From NCBI RefSeq assembly GCF_002965065.1, contig NZ_PTRE01000048.1:1-64000 (forward strand): a stretch of 64,000 nt of DNA, read 5' to 3'. Below are positions 20,479 through 31,192 of this stretch, in pieces. Positions within the stretch are counted from its first letter, which is position 1; each line of letters opens with the position of its first letter. The stretch comes from Escherichia sp. MOD1-EC7003 (GTDB lineage: Bacteria > Pseudomonadota > Gammaproteobacteria > Enterobacterales > Enterobacteriaceae). Below the pieces are notes generated by a model that was not told the origin of the DNA, ran no database searches, and was given only the letters and a program-made list of their open reading frames with translations. The position numbers and the translations under genes are program-made.

Positions 20479-20922
20479 GTGCTTAATACCTGGCTTTCTG
20501 ATTCAACAATTGCATTGCGTAAGAGTGTCGATTCCTGGCAACAGGCATTGGATATTTGTGGCAGACCGCTACTGGACGCCGGACTAATTACAAAGGATTA
20601 TCTTACTGCAATAAAAAAACAGCATGAAGAATTGGGACCCTATTATGTTCTGGCGCCAGGGTTGGCGATGCCTCATGCACGACCAGAAGAAGGGGCTAAA
20701 GGATTAGGGTTATCGTTATTAAAACTTGAAAAAGGCGTGGGTTTTAATGCGAAAGAGTTTGACCCAGTAGATATCATTATTTTGCTTGCCGCACCGGATA
20801 ACCACAGCCATATAGAAATGATTTCAGTACTGGCAGAGTTATTCTCAAGCGAAAAAGATTTACGGGCATTACACCAGGCTAACACACTAGAGGAAATAAA
20901 AGAGATAATTTCACGATTCTGA
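20479..20922 (+). CDS. PTS EIIA component, ascorbate/mannitol-type (UlaC-like)
   Basis: The 147-residue EIIA domain of the PTS fructose-mannitol/ascorbate class has the phosphorylated histidine at about residue 66 in LAPGLAMPHARPEEG. Translation starts at GTG 20479, preceded by a very strong GAGGAGGA. It would receive phosphate from HPr and pass it to the EIIB encoded downstream. It is the first gene of a five-gene operon (EIIA, EIIB, EIIC, transketolase N and C) under the LacI-type operators. Confidence 0.9.
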   Translation: MLNTWLSDSTIALRKSVDSWQQALDICGRPLLDAGLITKDYLTAIKKQHEELGPYYVLAPGLAMPHARPEEGAKGLGLSLLKLEKGVGFNAKEFDPVDIIILLAAPDNHSHIEMISVLAELFSSEKDLRALHQANTLEEIKEIISRF

Positions 20923-21006
20923 TTGCGTTACCTATTTAGTATTTTTACAACATAACATTACGCTATTGCGCAATGGGAACTTCTACAATTTAAAATGGTG
21001 AATACA

Positions 21007-21279
21007 ATGAAAATCATGGCTATTTGCGGGTCAGGGCTTGGTAGTAGTTTTATGGTTGAAATGAATATTAAAAAGATCCTGAAAAAAATGGAGATAGATG
21101 CGGAAGTGGAACACTCCGATCTTTCATCCGCAACTCCAGGCGCAGCCGACTTGTTTGTGATGGCGAAAGATATTGCCGCCAGTGCCAGCGTGCCGGAAAG
21201 TCAACTGGTGGTTATCAACAACATCATTGATATTAATGAACTCGAAACGCAACTGCGCAACTGGTTCGCCAAACGATAA
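21007..21279 (+). CDS. PTS EIIB component (UlaB-like)
   Basis: The 90-residue protein is a lactose/ascorbate-type EIIB with the phosphocysteine in the N-terminal loop ICGSGLGSSFMVEM (Cys at about residue 6). I prefer ATG 21007, with GGTGA upstream, over ATG 20995. It takes phosphate from the EIIA and phosphorylates the sugar during transport by EIIC. It lies 22 bases before EIIC. Confidence 0.9.
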   Translation: MKIMAICGSGLGSSFMVEMNIKKILKKMEIDAEVEHSDLSSATPGAADLFVMAKDIAASASVPESQLVVINNIIDINELETQLRNWFAKR

Positions 21280-21301
21280 TTCTAATTGAAGCGAGGTGGA
21301 T

Positions 21302-22690
21302 ATGTTTATCCTTGAAACGCTGAATTTTGTTGTTGATATCCTGAAAGTACCCTCGGTACTGGTTGGGTTGATTGCCTTAATTGGTCTGGTTGCCCAGAAA
21401 AAAGCTTTTTCTGATGTTGTTAAAGGCACAATCAAAACTATTCTCGGATTTATTGTGTTGGGCGGTGGCGCAACAGTCCTGGTGGGATCGTTAAATCCAC
21501 TGGGTAGTATGTTTGAACATGCGTTTAATATTCAAGGCATCATTCCAAATAATGAGGCTATTGTTTCTATTGCGCTGGAGAAATATGGCGCATCGACGGC
21601 ACTTATTATGGCATTTGGTATGGTGGCTAATATTATTGTTGCCCGCTTTACCCGCCTGAAATATATCTTCCTGACCGGGCACCACACCTTTTATATGGCC
21701 TGCATGATTGGTGTAATTCTTACGGTGGCGGGTTTTGAAGGGATTTCACTGGTCTTTACCGGGTCGCTGATTCTGGGGTTGGTGATGGCATTTTTCCCCG
21801 CGTTGGCCCAACGTTATATGAGGCGTATTACTGGTAACGATGAAATCGCTTTTGGGCACTTTGGTACTTTGGGGTATGTCCTTTCAGGCTGGATTGGTAG
21901 TGTGTGCGGTAAAGGTTCTCGCTCGACAGAAGAGATGAACTTACCGAAAAATCTGAGTTTTTTGCGCGACAGTTCTATCTCTATCTCCCTGACGATGATG
22001 GTCATTTATCTGATCATGGCAATCAGTGCCGGTCGTGAGTATGTCGAAAGCCAGTTCAGTGGCGGTCAGAACTACCTGGTCTACGCCATCATCATGGCCA
22101 TTACCTTTGCCGCAGGGGTATTTATCATTCTGCAAGGTGTGCGTTTAATCCTCGCGGAAATTGTACCTGCATTTACGGGATTCTCTGAAAAATTGGTGCC
22201 TAACGCACGTCCGGCTCTCGATTGCCCGGTCGTGTATCCCTATGCGCCAAATGCGGTGCTGGTAGGGTTTCTGTTTAGCTTTCTTGGCGGTCTGGTAGGG
22301 TTATTTCTGTTGGGCCAGATGAATCTGGTGTTAATTCTCCCTGGCGTTGTGCCTCACTTCTTTACCGGAGCAACTGCGGGTGTGTTTGGTAATGCCACGG
22401 GAGGACGTCGCGGTGCAATGATCGGGGCGTTTGCGAATGGGTTATTGATTACGTTCCTGCCCGTGTTGTTACTGCCTGTTCTCGGGGCGATTGGATTTGC
22501 CAATACCACGTTTTCTGATGCGGATTTTGGCGCTATCGGGATCGTTCTCGGCAACCTTGCGCGATATCTCTCTCCTTTTGCGATTACGGGACTTGTGGTG
22601 GCGCTGTTTGCATTGCTGGTCGCCTGGAATATTTTTGCTAAAAACAAAGTTGCTACTCAGGCGCAAGAAACGAGTGGAGATAAATCATGA
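21302..22690 (+). CDS. PTS EIIC permease, SgaT/UlaA family
   Basis: The 462-residue polytopic membrane protein is of the PTS-ascorbate (UlaA/SgaT, EIIC-GAT-like) family, with family segments NNEAIVSIALEKYGASTALI and HHTFYMACMIG near the N-terminal third and FFTGATAGVFGNATGG toward the end. I use ATG 21302 with GAGGTG upstream. It would import the sugar. The family suggests an ascorbate-like or other acidic/linear carbohydrate, but no ulaD, ulaE or ulaF homologues are nearby, so the substrate is not L-ascorbate by context. Confidence 0.9.
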   Translation: MFILETLNFVVDILKVPSVLVGLIALIGLVAQKKAFSDVVKGTIKTILGFIVLGGGATVLVGSLNPLGSMFEHAFNIQGIIPNNEAIVSIALEKYGASTALIMAFGMVANIIVARFTRLKYIFLTGHHTFYMACMIGVILTVAGFEGISLVFTGSLILGLVMAFFPALAQRYMRRITGNDEIAFGHFGTLGYVLSGWIGSVCGKGSRSTEEMNLPKNLSFLRDSSISISLTMMVIYLIMAISAGREYVESQFSGGQNYLVYAIIMAITFAAGVFIILQGVRLILAEIVPAFTGFSEKLVPNARPALDCPVVYPYAPNAVLVGFLFSFLGGLVGLFLLGQMNLVLILPGVVPHFFTGATAGVFGNATGGRRGAMIGAFANGLLITFLPVLLLPVLGAIGFANTTFSDADFGAIGIVLGNLARYLSPFAITGLVVALFALLVAWNIFAKNKVATQAQETSGDKS

Positions 22691-23517
22691 ATGTCAGAGA
22701 AGTCACTCAATTTGCACGGGATATTCGCTCAGAAACACTTAAATCGCTGAATCATCTTGGCTTTGGCCATTATGGCGGCTGTATGTCGGTGGTTGAAACA
22801 CTGGCGGTACTGTATGGCGTAGTGATGAAAATTGATCCTGCGGACCCTGACTGGTCTGAGCGCGACTACTTTGTGTTGTCGAAAGGACATGCAGGGCCGG
22901 CCCTTTATAGCACTCTGGCGCTGAAAGGTTATTTTCCTCTGGAAGAATTAAGTACCTTAAATCAGAACGGTACGCGCTTACCAAGTCATCCCGACAGACT
23001 AAAAACTCGCGGTGTTGATGTCACCACAGGATCGCTGGGGCAGGGGATATCTATTGCCGGTGGGATGGCGCTCTCCCATAAACTGGCGGGCCGCAGTAAT
23101 CGGGTTTTTTGTATTGTCGGTGACGGAGAGCTTAACGAAGGCCAATGCTGGGAAGCCTTCCAGTTTATTGCTCACCATCGGCTGAATAATCTCACGGTTT
23201 TCATCGACTGGAATAAACAACAACTTGATGGCGAACTGGATAAGATTATCAATCCATTTGATTTAGAAGCGAAATTCCGTGCTTTTGGTTTTGATGTCAT
23301 AACGGTAAAAGGCGATGACATTAATGAGTTAGTGCAGGTAGTGAAACCTGTCAGGCCGACAGATGCCAGACCACTTATTGTCGTCCTTGATACCATTAAA
23401 GGGCAGGGCGTGCCGTACCTTGAGCAACTTAGCAATTCTCATCACCTGCGTCTGACGCCAGAAATAAAGGAGACGCTAAACGAAACTATTCGTCAACTGG
23501 AGGCCATGCATGATTAA
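22687..23517 (+). CDS. Transketolase, N-terminal (ThDP-binding) subunit
   Basis: The 276-residue protein equals the N-terminal third to half of transketolase. It carries the thiamine-diphosphate motif GDGELNEGQCWEAFQF ending in the Asn of VFIDWNKQQLDG, and the substrate-side residues LSKGHAGPALY and GSLGQGISIAGGMALS. It starts inside the EIIC stop (ATGA), so it is translationally coupled to the transporter. It must pair with the C-terminal subunit encoded immediately downstream. Confidence 0.92.
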   Translation: MNVREVTQFARDIRSETLKSLNHLGFGHYGGCMSVVETLAVLYGVVMKIDPADPDWSERDYFVLSKGHAGPALYSTLALKGYFPLEELSTLNQNGTRLPSHPDRLKTRGVDVTTGSLGQGISIAGGMALSHKLAGRSNRVFCIVGDGELNEGQCWEAFQFIAHHRLNNLTVFIDWNKQQLDGELDKIINPFDLEAKFRAFGFDVITVKGDDINELVQVVKPVRPTDARPLIVVLDTIKGQGVPYLEQLSNSHHLRLTPEIKETLNETIRQLEAMHD

Positions 23518-24463
23518 GCTCGCACCTGCAGGACAAAAAGACAGTATTGAAATGCGCAAAGTCTATGCCGGATTCATCGCGCAGCAGATTGAGGCTGGTG
23601 GTGCTGTCATTGCTCTTGAAGCAGATTTAATGAGCTCCATGGCAATGGATAGCGTGGCGCGGGATTATCCACAGCAGGTAATCAACTGCGGCATTATGGA
23701 AGCCAACGTTATTGGTACAGCAGCAGGTCTGGCGTTGACTGGTCGCAAGCCATTTGTGCATACCTTTACCGCATTTGCCAGCCGTCGCTGTTTTGATCAG
23801 TTATTTATGTCGCTTGATTACCAACGTGGCAATGTCAAAGTGATTGCTTCCGATGCAGGTGTTACTGCTTGTCACAACGGTGGAACACATATGTCGTTTG
23901 AAGACATGGGGATTGTACGTGGGCTGGCGCATTCGGTCGTGCTGGAAATGACCGATGCGGTGATGTTTAGTGATATTTTACGCCAACTTGTGGATCTTGA
24001 TGGGTTTTACTGGGTTCGTACGATCCGTAAGCAAGCGACAAGTATCTATGCGCCAGGAACAACATTTTCTATTGGTAAAGGCAACGTCCTGCGTGAAGGC
24101 ACTGATATTACGCTGATTGCTAATGGCATTATGGTAGCGGAGGCCCTGGAGGCCGCGCGTCAACTGGAACAGAGCGGTGTGAGTGCCGCAGTGATTGATA
24201 TGTTTACCCTTAAACCTGTTGATCGCATGTTAATTAGAAATTATGCCGAGAAAACCGGGCGTATTGTGACCTGTGAAAACCATAGTATTCACAATGGTCT
24301 GGGGTCTGCAGTTGCGGAGGTTCTGGTCGAAAGCTGCCCAGTACCGATGCGTCGCGTGGGCGTGAAGGAACGCTATGGTCAGGTAGGAACTCAGGACTTT
24401 TTACAGAGAGAGTACGGATTAACCGCACATGATATTGTGGCGGCAGCCAGAGAGTTATTGTAA
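23510..24463 (+). CDS. Transketolase, C-terminal (pyrimidine-binding) subunit
   Basis: The 317-residue protein has the ThDP pyrimidine domain, with the catalytic Glu expected in NCGIMEANVIGTAAGLAL and the FVHTFTAFASRRCFDQ and SDAGVTACHNGGTHMSFEDMG motifs, then the transketolase C domain (from about residue 185). It overlaps the N-terminal subunit by eight bases. With it, it would form an alpha2beta2-type split transketolase acting on the PTS-derived sugar phosphate. A terminator follows, shared with yfcC. Confidence 0.92.
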   Translation: MIKLAPAGQKDSIEMRKVYAGFIAQQIEAGGAVIALEADLMSSMAMDSVARDYPQQVINCGIMEANVIGTAAGLALTGRKPFVHTFTAFASRRCFDQLFMSLDYQRGNVKVIASDAGVTACHNGGTHMSFEDMGIVRGLAHSVVLEMTDAVMFSDILRQLVDLDGFYWVRTIRKQATSIYAPGTTFSIGKGNVLREGTDITLIANGIMVAEALEAARQLEQSGVSAAVIDMFTLKPVDRMLIRNYAEKTGRIVTCENHSIHNGLGSAVAEVLVESCPVPMRRVGVKERYGQVGTQDFLQREYGLTAHDIVAAARELL

Positions 24464-24469
24464 TCAGTT

Positions 24470-24500
24470 CCCCTTGCCAGAGAGACTGGCAAGGGGATTT
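24470..24500. terminator. Bidirectional terminator between transketolase and yfcC
   Basis: CCCCTTGCCAG pairs with CTGGCAAGGGG around a short loop, followed by ATTTT on the plus strand. It separates the convergent transketolase and yfcC genes and can serve the plus-strand operon best. Confidence 0.75.
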
Positions 24501-24505
24501 TCGAC

Positions 24506-26026
24506 TTAATGGTAGCCCATCAACTGAGCACCAATCACCACCACGCTGGACATAATAAACAGCAGTCCAAGCAGTGTCGCGCCCACTTTCAGCCAGTTAC
24601 GGAAGTCCACCCGGCAAACGCCGAGCGTCGCCATTAACGAAGCCGAGGTCGGGTAAATGATGTGACTGAAGCCATCACCAAACTGGAACGCCAGCACGGT
24701 AACCTGACGGTTAACACCGACCAGATCGCCAAGCGGTGCCAGTAACGGCATGGTTAACGCTGCCTGACCAGAACCGGACGTCACGAAGAAATTAAATACC
24801 GCCTGGAAGAGCAACATAAACCAGGCCGCGACCGCGTTATCCAGACCGCTAATGGCATTGGCAATGCTGTTGAGGATGGTATTTAACACGCTGGCATCAC
24901 CCGCTTCACCATTACCGACCAGCAGCAAAATCCCTTTGGCGAAACCCACCAGCAGGGAAGGGGCGATCATCATTCGCGCCCCTTCGGTAAAGGATGAAGC
25001 CATGGTATTAACCGTCATGCCGTTAAGGCGGAAAACAACGCCGATGATGCCAATCACCAGACCCATTGTGAAGAACTGGCTGGCAATTTCTGGAATAAAC
25101 CAGGCATTAACGATTACGCCCCAAATCACCCAGACCATTACGGCGGTCAGGACAATCAATACCAGCCAGTCACCAAAGGTAAATGGACGTTGTTCAACAT
25201 CAGCCTGTTTTTCACGGAAAAAGCGGTCGGACTCATGCACGCGTGACAGGAGAGGATTCTTTTTCACTCGTGCGGCGTACACCATGGTAAAGATCAGGCC
25301 AATCAACGTAGCGATAACCCACACCACGATGCGCAAGCCGGAGCCGGAAAGTACCGGAACGCCGGCAATCCCCTGAGCAATGACCACACAAAACGGGTTC
25401 ATCCACGAACTGGCAAAACCGATTTGTGTGGCGATATAGGTCACCAGGACGGTGGTAATACTGTCATAGCCCAGCCGGACCATGAGCGGTGCGATGATAA
25501 TGGCAAAGGCGACGGCCTCTTCCCCCATCCCAAATACCGCGCCGCCAAGTGAAAACAGAATAAACAGCGCAGGAATAAAGAGAATTTCATTTCCGCGTGT
25601 ATGGCGAATAAGTGCCAGGATGCCGTTATCAATAGTTCCTGTACGCATCACGATGCCAAACGCGCCGCCAATCACCAGCATAAACATGATGATGCCAACG
25701 GCTGTACCGTATTTCGATCCTGAGGTTAACCCTTCAAACGGGAAGTTCATTAAACCGGGACGTTCATCGCCCGTCGTGAACAGCTGTACGCGGTGATACT
25801 CAGGTTCGCCTGCCTCGTTAGTCAGAATGCGAAATGAGTGTGGATCTACGACTTTGCGTGTTTTTGTTTGACCATCAACCTGATACTGCACTTCCTGACT
25901 GTCAAACATCCCCACCGGAATTACCCAGGTGGCGAGACTGGTTAAAATAGCAACAAAAAAGATAATCACCAGCGTATCGGGCATTGCCCATCTTCTGGTT
26001 GGTTTGGATTCAGTGATTGCGGACAT
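24506..26026 (-). CDS. yfcC: YfcC family (C4-dicarboxylate/basic amino-acid type) transporter
   Basis: The 506-residue DcuC/YfcC-like (ion-transporter superfamily) inner membrane protein begins MSAITESKPTRRWAMP, then many hydrophobic segments and a periplasmic loop with HSFRILTNEAGEPEYHRV. I use ATG 26026 rather than an upstream in-frame Met. K-12 YfcC is 506 residues. The substrate is not known with certainty. It is transcribed in the same direction as pta and ackA, downstream of them. Confidence 0.93.
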   Translation of the reverse strand: MSAITESKPTRRWAMPDTLVIIFFVAILTSLATWVIPVGMFDSQEVQYQVDGQTKTRKVVDPHSFRILTNEAGEPEYHRVQLFTTGDERPGLMNFPFEGLTSGSKYGTAVGIIMFMLVIGGAFGIVMRTGTIDNGILALIRHTRGNEILFIPALFILFSLGGAVFGMGEEAVAFAIIIAPLMVRLGYDSITTVLVTYIATQIGFASSWMNPFCVVIAQGIAGVPVLSGSGLRIVVWVIATLIGLIFTMVYAARVKKNPLLSRVHESDRFFREKQADVEQRPFTFGDWLVLIVLTAVMVWVIWGVIVNAWFIPEIASQFFTMGLVIGIIGVVFRLNGMTVNTMASSFTEGARMMIAPSLLVGFAKGILLLVGNGEAGDASVLNTILNSIANAISGLDNAVAAWFMLLFQAVFNFFVTSGSGQAALTMPLLAPLGDLVGVNRQVTVLAFQFGDGFSHIIYPTSASLMATLGVCRVDFRNWLKVGATLLGLLFIMSSVVVIGAQLMGYH

Positions 26027-26215
26027 AGCGCAAATTTTCCCTTGCACAAAACAAAGTGGTAAGTATGCAAAGTGAGATTGCGTAATTCATTGATGCAGCG
26101 CAGCTTAGCAGGATAATCAGAATGTAGTAATGCAAATTAAGAGAATAAAAAACCGGAAATAGTGACTATTTCCGGTTCAGGTATCCGCAGCGCAAAGCTG
26201 CGGATGATGACGAGA

Positions 26216-28360
26216 TTACTGCTGCTGTGCAGACTGAATCGCAGTCAGCGCGATGGTGTAGACGATGTCGTCAACCAGTGCGCCACGGGACAGGTCGTTA
26301 ACCGGCTTGCGCATACCCTGCAGCATCGGCCCGATGGAGATCAGGTCGGCAGAACGCTGTACCGCTTTGTAGGTGGTGTTACCGGTGTTCAGATCCGGGA
26401 AGATGAACACGGTAGCGCGACCAGCAACCGGAGAGTTCGGCGCTTTGGATTTCGCAACGTCAGCCATTACCGCAGCGTCGTACTGCAGTGGACCGTCGAT
26501 CATCAGGTCAGGACGTTTTTCCTGCGCCAGACGAGTTGCTTCGCGAACTTTTTCTACGTCGCTACCCGCACCAGAAGTCCCGGTGGAGTAGGAGAGCATA
26601 GCAACGCGCGGCTCGATACCGAAGGCCGCGGCAGAATCGGCAGACTGAATCGCAATTTCTGCCAGTTGTGCTGCGGTTGGGTCCGGGTTGATCGCACAGT
26701 CACCGTAAACGTAAACCTGTTCCGGCAGCAGCATGAAGAACACGGAAGATACCAGAGAGCTGCCCGGTGCGGTTTTGATCAGTTGCAGCGGTGGACGGAT
26801 GGTGTTAGCGGTGGTGTGAACAGCACCGGAAACCAGACCATCAACTTCATCCTGTTCCAGCATCAGCGTACCGAGAACCACGTTGTCTTCCAGCTGTTCG
26901 CGGGCAACGGTTTCGGTCATGCCTTTGTTTTTACGCAGTTCGACCAGACGGCCAACATAGCTTTCGCGAACCACTTCTGGATCAACGATTTCGATGCCTG
27001 CCCCCAGTTCTACACCCTGAGACGCTGCAACGCGGTTGATCTCTGCCGGATTACCCAGCAGTACGCAAGTTGCGATACCACGTTCAGCACAGATGGCGGC
27101 TGCTTTAACTGTACGCGGTTCGTCGCCTTCCGGCAGAACGATACGTTTGCCCGCTTCGCGCGCCAGTTCAGTCAGCTGATAACGGAACGCTGGTGGAGAC
27201 AGACGACGGCTGCGCTCGGAAGTGGCAGTCAGAGACTCGATCCAGTCAGCGTTGATGTAGTTAGCAACGTATTCCTGAACTTTCTCGATACGCTCGTGAT
27301 CGTCAACCGGAACTTCCAGGTTGAAGCTCTGCAGGCTCAGAGAAGTCTGCCAGGTGTTGGTGTTCACCATAAATACCGGCAGGCCGGTAGCGAAAGCACG
27401 TTCGCACAGTTTGGAAATACGCGCGTCCATTTCGTAGCCGCCAGTCAGCAGCAGGGCACCGATTTCTACGCCGTTCATCGCAGCCAGGCAAGCGGCAACA
27501 AGTACGTCAGGGCGATCTGCGGACGTTACCAGCAGAGAACCGGCACGGAAGTGCTCCAGCATGTGCGGAATGCTGCGTGCGCAGAAAGTGACGGATTTAA
27601 CGCGGCGAGTATTGATGTCGCCTTCGTTGATGATGGTCGCATTCAGGTGGCGAGCCATATCGATTGCACGAGTCGCGATCAGATCAAAGCTCCACGGCAC
27701 AGCGCCGAGAACTGGCAGCGGGCTGGATTCTTGCAGCTTCGCCGGATCAACGTTGTTCACTTTAGCTTTGGAAGAGTCGTCGAAAATCTCGGACAGATCC
27801 GGGCGAGTGCGCCCCTGCTCATCAACCGGTGCGTTCAGTTTGTTAACGATAACGCCGGTGATGTTGGTGTTTTTGGTACCACCGAAGCTGTTGCGGGTCA
27901 GTTCGATACGCTCTTTCAGCTGTTCCGGGGTGTCTGTGCCCTGAGACATAACGAAGACGATTTCCGCATTCAGCGTTTTAGCGATTTCGTAGTTCAGAGA
28001 CTGGGCAAACTGGTGCTTACGTGTCGGGACCAGACCCTCAACCAGAACGACTTCAGCGTCTTTGGTGTTAGCGTGGTAGTTCGCGACAATCTCTTCCATC
28101 AGCACATCTTTCTGATTGCTGGAAAGCAGACCTTCAACGTAGCTCATTTTCAGCGGTTCAGCGGCCGTCGTGGTGGAAGAGTTCGCACGCACGATAGTCG
28201 TGGTCTGATCGGGCGCATCGCCATCGGCACGCGGCTGAGCAATAGGTTTGAAAACGCTCAGACGAACGCCTTTGCGTTCCATTTCACGGATCACGCCAAG
28301 GCTGACGCTGGTCAGACCGACGCTGGTTCTGGTAGGGATCAGCATAATAATACGGGACAC
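26216..28360 (-). CDS. pta: Phosphate acetyltransferase
   Basis: Pta interconverts acetyl-CoA and acetyl phosphate, the first step of the acetate overflow and acetyl-phosphate signalling pathway. The 714-residue enterobacterial long form has an N-terminal P-loop-like CobQ/DRTGG regulatory region ([20 protein letters not shown]), a central DRTGG domain, and the C-terminal PTA/PTB catalytic domain (from about residue 390, [13 protein letters not shown], with the [14 protein letters not shown] loop). It lies 74 bases downstream of ackA, as in E. coli. Confidence 0.98.
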   Translation of the reverse strand: MSRIIMLIPTRTSVGLTSVSLGVIREMERKGVRLSVFKPIAQPRADGDAPDQTTTIVRANSSTTTAAEPLKMSYVEGLLSSNQKDVLMEEIVANYHANTKDAEVVLVEGLVPTRKHQFAQSLNYEIAKTLNAEIVFVMSQGTDTPEQLKERIELTRNSFGGTKNTNITGVIVNKLNAPVDEQGRTRPDLSEIFDDSSKAKVNNVDPAKLQESSPLPVLGAVPWSFDLIATRAIDMARHLNATIINEGDINTRRVKSVTFCARSIPHMLEHFRAGSLLVTSADRPDVLVAACLAAMNGVEIGALLLTGGYEMDARISKLCERAFATGLPVFMVNTNTWQTSLSLQSFNLEVPVDDHERIEKVQEYVANYINADWIESLTATSERSRRLSPPAFRYQLTELAREAGKRIVLPEGDEPRTVKAAAICAERGIATCVLLGNPAEINRVAASQGVELGAGIEIVDPEVVRESYVGRLVELRKNKGMTETVAREQLEDNVVLGTLMLEQDEVDGLVSGAVHTTANTIRPPLQLIKTAPGSSLVSSVFFMLLPEQVYVYGDCAINPDPTAAQLAEIAIQSADSAAAFGIEPRVAMLSYSTGTSGAGSDVEKVREATRLAQEKRPDLMIDGPLQYDAAVMADVAKSKAPNSPVAGRATVFIFPDLNTGNTTYKAVQRSADLISIGPMLQGMRKPVNDLSRGALVDDIVYTIALTAIQSAQQQ

Positions 28361-28434
28361 GGTTTATCCTCTTTCGTTACCGCCGATTTGGCGGGTTACA
28401 AAACAGCACCGCCAGCTAGGCTGGCGGTGTGAAA

Positions 28435-29637
28435 TCAGGCAGTCAGGCGGCTCGCGTCTTGCGCGATAACCAGTTCTTCGTTGGTTGGGATAACCACCGC
28501 AGGACGGGTACCTTCTTTGTTGATGAAACCAGATTTTCCGAAACGTGCAGCCAGGTTGCGTTCATGATCAACTTCAAAGCCCAGCACACCCAGTTTGCCC
28601 AGAGACAGTTCACGAACCATCGCGGCATTTTCACCAATACCACCGGTGAATACAACAGCGTCCAGACGACCATCCATCAGCGCAGTGTAGGCACCGATGT
28701 ATTTCGCCAGGCGGTGGCAATAAACGTCCATTGCGCGCTTCGCGTCTTCTTTCGTCGCGTAGTTGTCTTCAACATAGCGGCAGTCGCTGGTCACTTCGGT
28801 CAGACCCAGCAGGCCAGACTCTTTGGTCAGCAGTTTGTTGATAGCATCAACGCTCATGCCGAGGGTGTCGTGCAGGTGGAAAATGATCGCCGGATCGATG
28901 TCACCAGAACGGGTACCCATGACCAGACCTTCCAGCGGGGTCAGGCCCATAGAGGTGTCAACGCATTTACCGTTGCGGATAGCAGAAACAGAGCCACCGT
29001 TGCCCAGGTGGCAGGTGATGATGTTCAGTTCTTCTACCGGCTTGTTCAGCATTTTTGCCGCTTCCTGGGTTACATAGAAGTGGCTGGTGCCGTGCGCGCC
29101 GTAACGACGGATGCCGTGCTCTTTGTACAGGTTGTACGGCAGGGCGTAGAGGTAAGACTCTTCCGGCATAGTCTGGTGGAACGCGGTGTCAAATACTGCA
29201 ACGTTTTTGTCTTTCAACTGTGGGAAAGATTTCAGTGCTTCTTCGATACCGATCAGGTGAGCCGGGTTGTGCAGCGGTGCAAAAGAAGCTGCATCTTTGA
29301 TACCCTGAATAACAGACTCATCGATCACTACGGAGCTGGTATACTTTTCGCCGCCGTGTACGATACGGTGACCGATAGCAGTCAGCTGCGCAGACAGTTC
29401 TGGTTTTTGTGCCAGAATAGTATTAACGATAAAGTTGAGCGCTTCGCTGTGAGCGGCGCCTGCACCTAAAGCCGCTTCCTGTTTATTGCCGTCCATTTTC
29501 CATTTGATACGTGCTTCGGGCAGGTGGAAACATTCGGCTAAACCAGACAGGTACTCTTCACCATTTACTGCATCGATGATTGCAAATTTCAGTGAAGAAC
29601 TACCGCAGTTCAGAACCAGTACTAACTTACTCGACAT
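28435..29637 (-). CDS. ackA: Acetate kinase
   Basis: AckA converts acetyl phosphate plus ADP to acetate plus ATP. The 400-residue ASKHA-fold enzyme has the start [12 protein letters not shown] (residues about 7-18), the FHQTMP segment with the active-site His, the phosphate motif [10 protein letters not shown] and the adenosine motif [13 protein letters not shown]. It is upstream of pta in the same operon; the upstream intergenic region carries an FNR-like palindrome. Confidence 0.98.
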   Translation of the reverse strand: MSSKLVLVLNCGSSSLKFAIIDAVNGEEYLSGLAECFHLPEARIKWKMDGNKQEAALGAGAAHSEALNFIVNTILAQKPELSAQLTAIGHRIVHGGEKYTSSVVIDESVIQGIKDAASFAPLHNPAHLIGIEEALKSFPQLKDKNVAVFDTAFHQTMPEESYLYALPYNLYKEHGIRRYGAHGTSHFYVTQEAAKMLNKPVEELNIITCHLGNGGSVSAIRNGKCVDTSMGLTPLEGLVMGTRSGDIDPAIIFHLHDTLGMSVDAINKLLTKESGLLGLTEVTSDCRYVEDNYATKEDAKRAMDVYCHRLAKYIGAYTALMDGRLDAVVFTGGIGENAAMVRELSLGKLGVLGFEVDHERNLAARFGKSGFINKEGTRPAVVIPTNEELVIAQDASRLTA

Positions 29638-29974
29638 GGAAGTACCTATAATTGATACGTGGCTAAAAAAACGTCAGGGAGCCATAGAGCGTAGCGCATG
29701 ATGACACCGACATTTATGATTAACATCATGCACTGCAAATTTTTTTTGCATGATGGAAAAAATATTTTGAGTCTATGCCATTTTGCGTAATTTTCAGCCA
29801 ATGGCATAATGTATATGAATTTGACGACTCAATGAGTATGTACTACTTGGCCTTCAGGCTGCTAAAGGATACCTGATAGTGGGTATAGAAGACAAAATGT
29901 TTTGAACGTTGTCCCGCTGAGTTGTGAATTTGCACAAATTTTTGAAAAATTTATATGTGAAGTTGAGGTGAGGC
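29638..29974. promoter_or_regulatory. Divergent regulatory region between ackA and yfbV
   Basis: This 337-base AT-rich stretch serves promoters for ackA (minus) and yfbV (plus). It includes the palindrome TGATTAACATCA (29717-29728), which fits the FNR core TGAT-N4-ATCA, and several T/A tracts. I see no convincing gene or RNA. FNR and ArcA control of ackA-pta is known in E. coli; the site assignment here is inference. Confidence 0.5.
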
Positions 29975-30430
29975 ATGTCAACGCCGGATAATCGTTCTGT
30001 TAATTTTTTTAGTTTGTTTCGCCGGGGACAGCATTACTCAAAGACGTGGCCGCTGGAAAAACGCCTTGCCCCGGTCTTTGTTGAAAATCGCGTTATCAAG
30101 ATGACGCGCTATGCGATCCGTTTTATGCCGCCGATCGCCGTGTTTACTCTCTGCTGGCAGATTGCCCTGGGCGGCCAGCTTGGACCGGCAGTTGCCACTG
30201 CGCTGTTCGCCTTAAGTTTACCCATGCAGGGATTGTGGTGGCTGGGCAAGCGTTCAGTAACGCCATTACCCCCTGCAATCCTCAACTGGTTTTATGAAGT
30301 TCGCGGTAAATTGCAGGAGTCTGGACAGGTGTTGGCACCCGTCGAAGGCAAACCGGATTACCAGGCATTAGCTGACACGCTTAAGCGCGCCTTCAAACAA
30401 CTGGATAAAACTTTCCTTGATGATTTGTAA
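29975..30430 (+). CDS. yfbV: UPF0208 inner membrane protein YfbV
   Basis: The 151-residue protein has two hydrophobic segments (about residues 46-67 and 69-90) and belongs to UPF0208. YfbV has been implicated in limiting the insulation of the Ter macrodomain, a chromosome organisation role; its molecular action is unknown. It starts at ATG 29975 with AGGTGAGGC upstream. It is divergent from ackA and precedes a duplicated hairpin/REP region. Confidence 0.92.
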
Positions 30431-30454
30431 TTGACCCCTGATTACGCATATAAA

Positions 30455-30476
30455 AGAAGGCATAGATAAGCCTTCT
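30455..30476. repeat. Hairpin repeat copy A after yfbV
   Basis: A 22-base unit (AGAAGGC...GCCTTCT arms around a CATAGATAA loop) lies just after yfbV and is repeated exactly at 30629-30650. The arms form a 7-base stem. Unlike copy B, no T tract follows here (CAGATTG). Confidence 0.85.
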
Positions 30477-30504
30477 CAGATTGTTGACAAAGTGCGCTCT
30501 GTTC

Positions 30505-30606
30505 ATGCCGGATGCGGCGTGAACGCCTTATCCGGCCTACAAAAATATGCAGTTTCAATAGATTGCAGAGATTACGTAGGTCTGATGAGCGTAGCGCATC
30601 AGGCAA
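30505..30606 (+). repeat. REP pair (BIME) between yfbV and yfbU
   Basis: Two inverted REP units: ATGCCGGATGCGGCGTGAACG...CGGCCTAC (30505-30540) and TACGTAGGTCTGATGAGCG...CATCAGGCAA (30573-30606). They lie between the two copies of the 22-base hairpin. Confidence 0.88.
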
Positions 30607-30628
30607 TTTTGCGTTTGTCATCATTTTC

Positions 30629-31182
<554 letters not shown>

Positions 31183-31192
31183 GGAGGCCCGC

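Noticed and set aside
19212-24500. PTS/transketolase locus as a recent horizontally acquired island
   Set aside because: I see no integrase, tRNA, IS or direct repeats at its borders, and codon use looks similar to the backbone; a similar arrangement recalled in Salmonella favours an ancestral locus with loss in K-12.
26162-28432. A 756-codon open frame on the plus strand antisense to pta, continuing into another (28429-29469) antisense to ackA
   Set aside because: Both are the complement of highly biased, strongly expressed genes, where antisense stops are rare. The encoded proteins are His/Arg/Phe/Gln-rich with no domain I recognise, and no ribosome binding site supports them.
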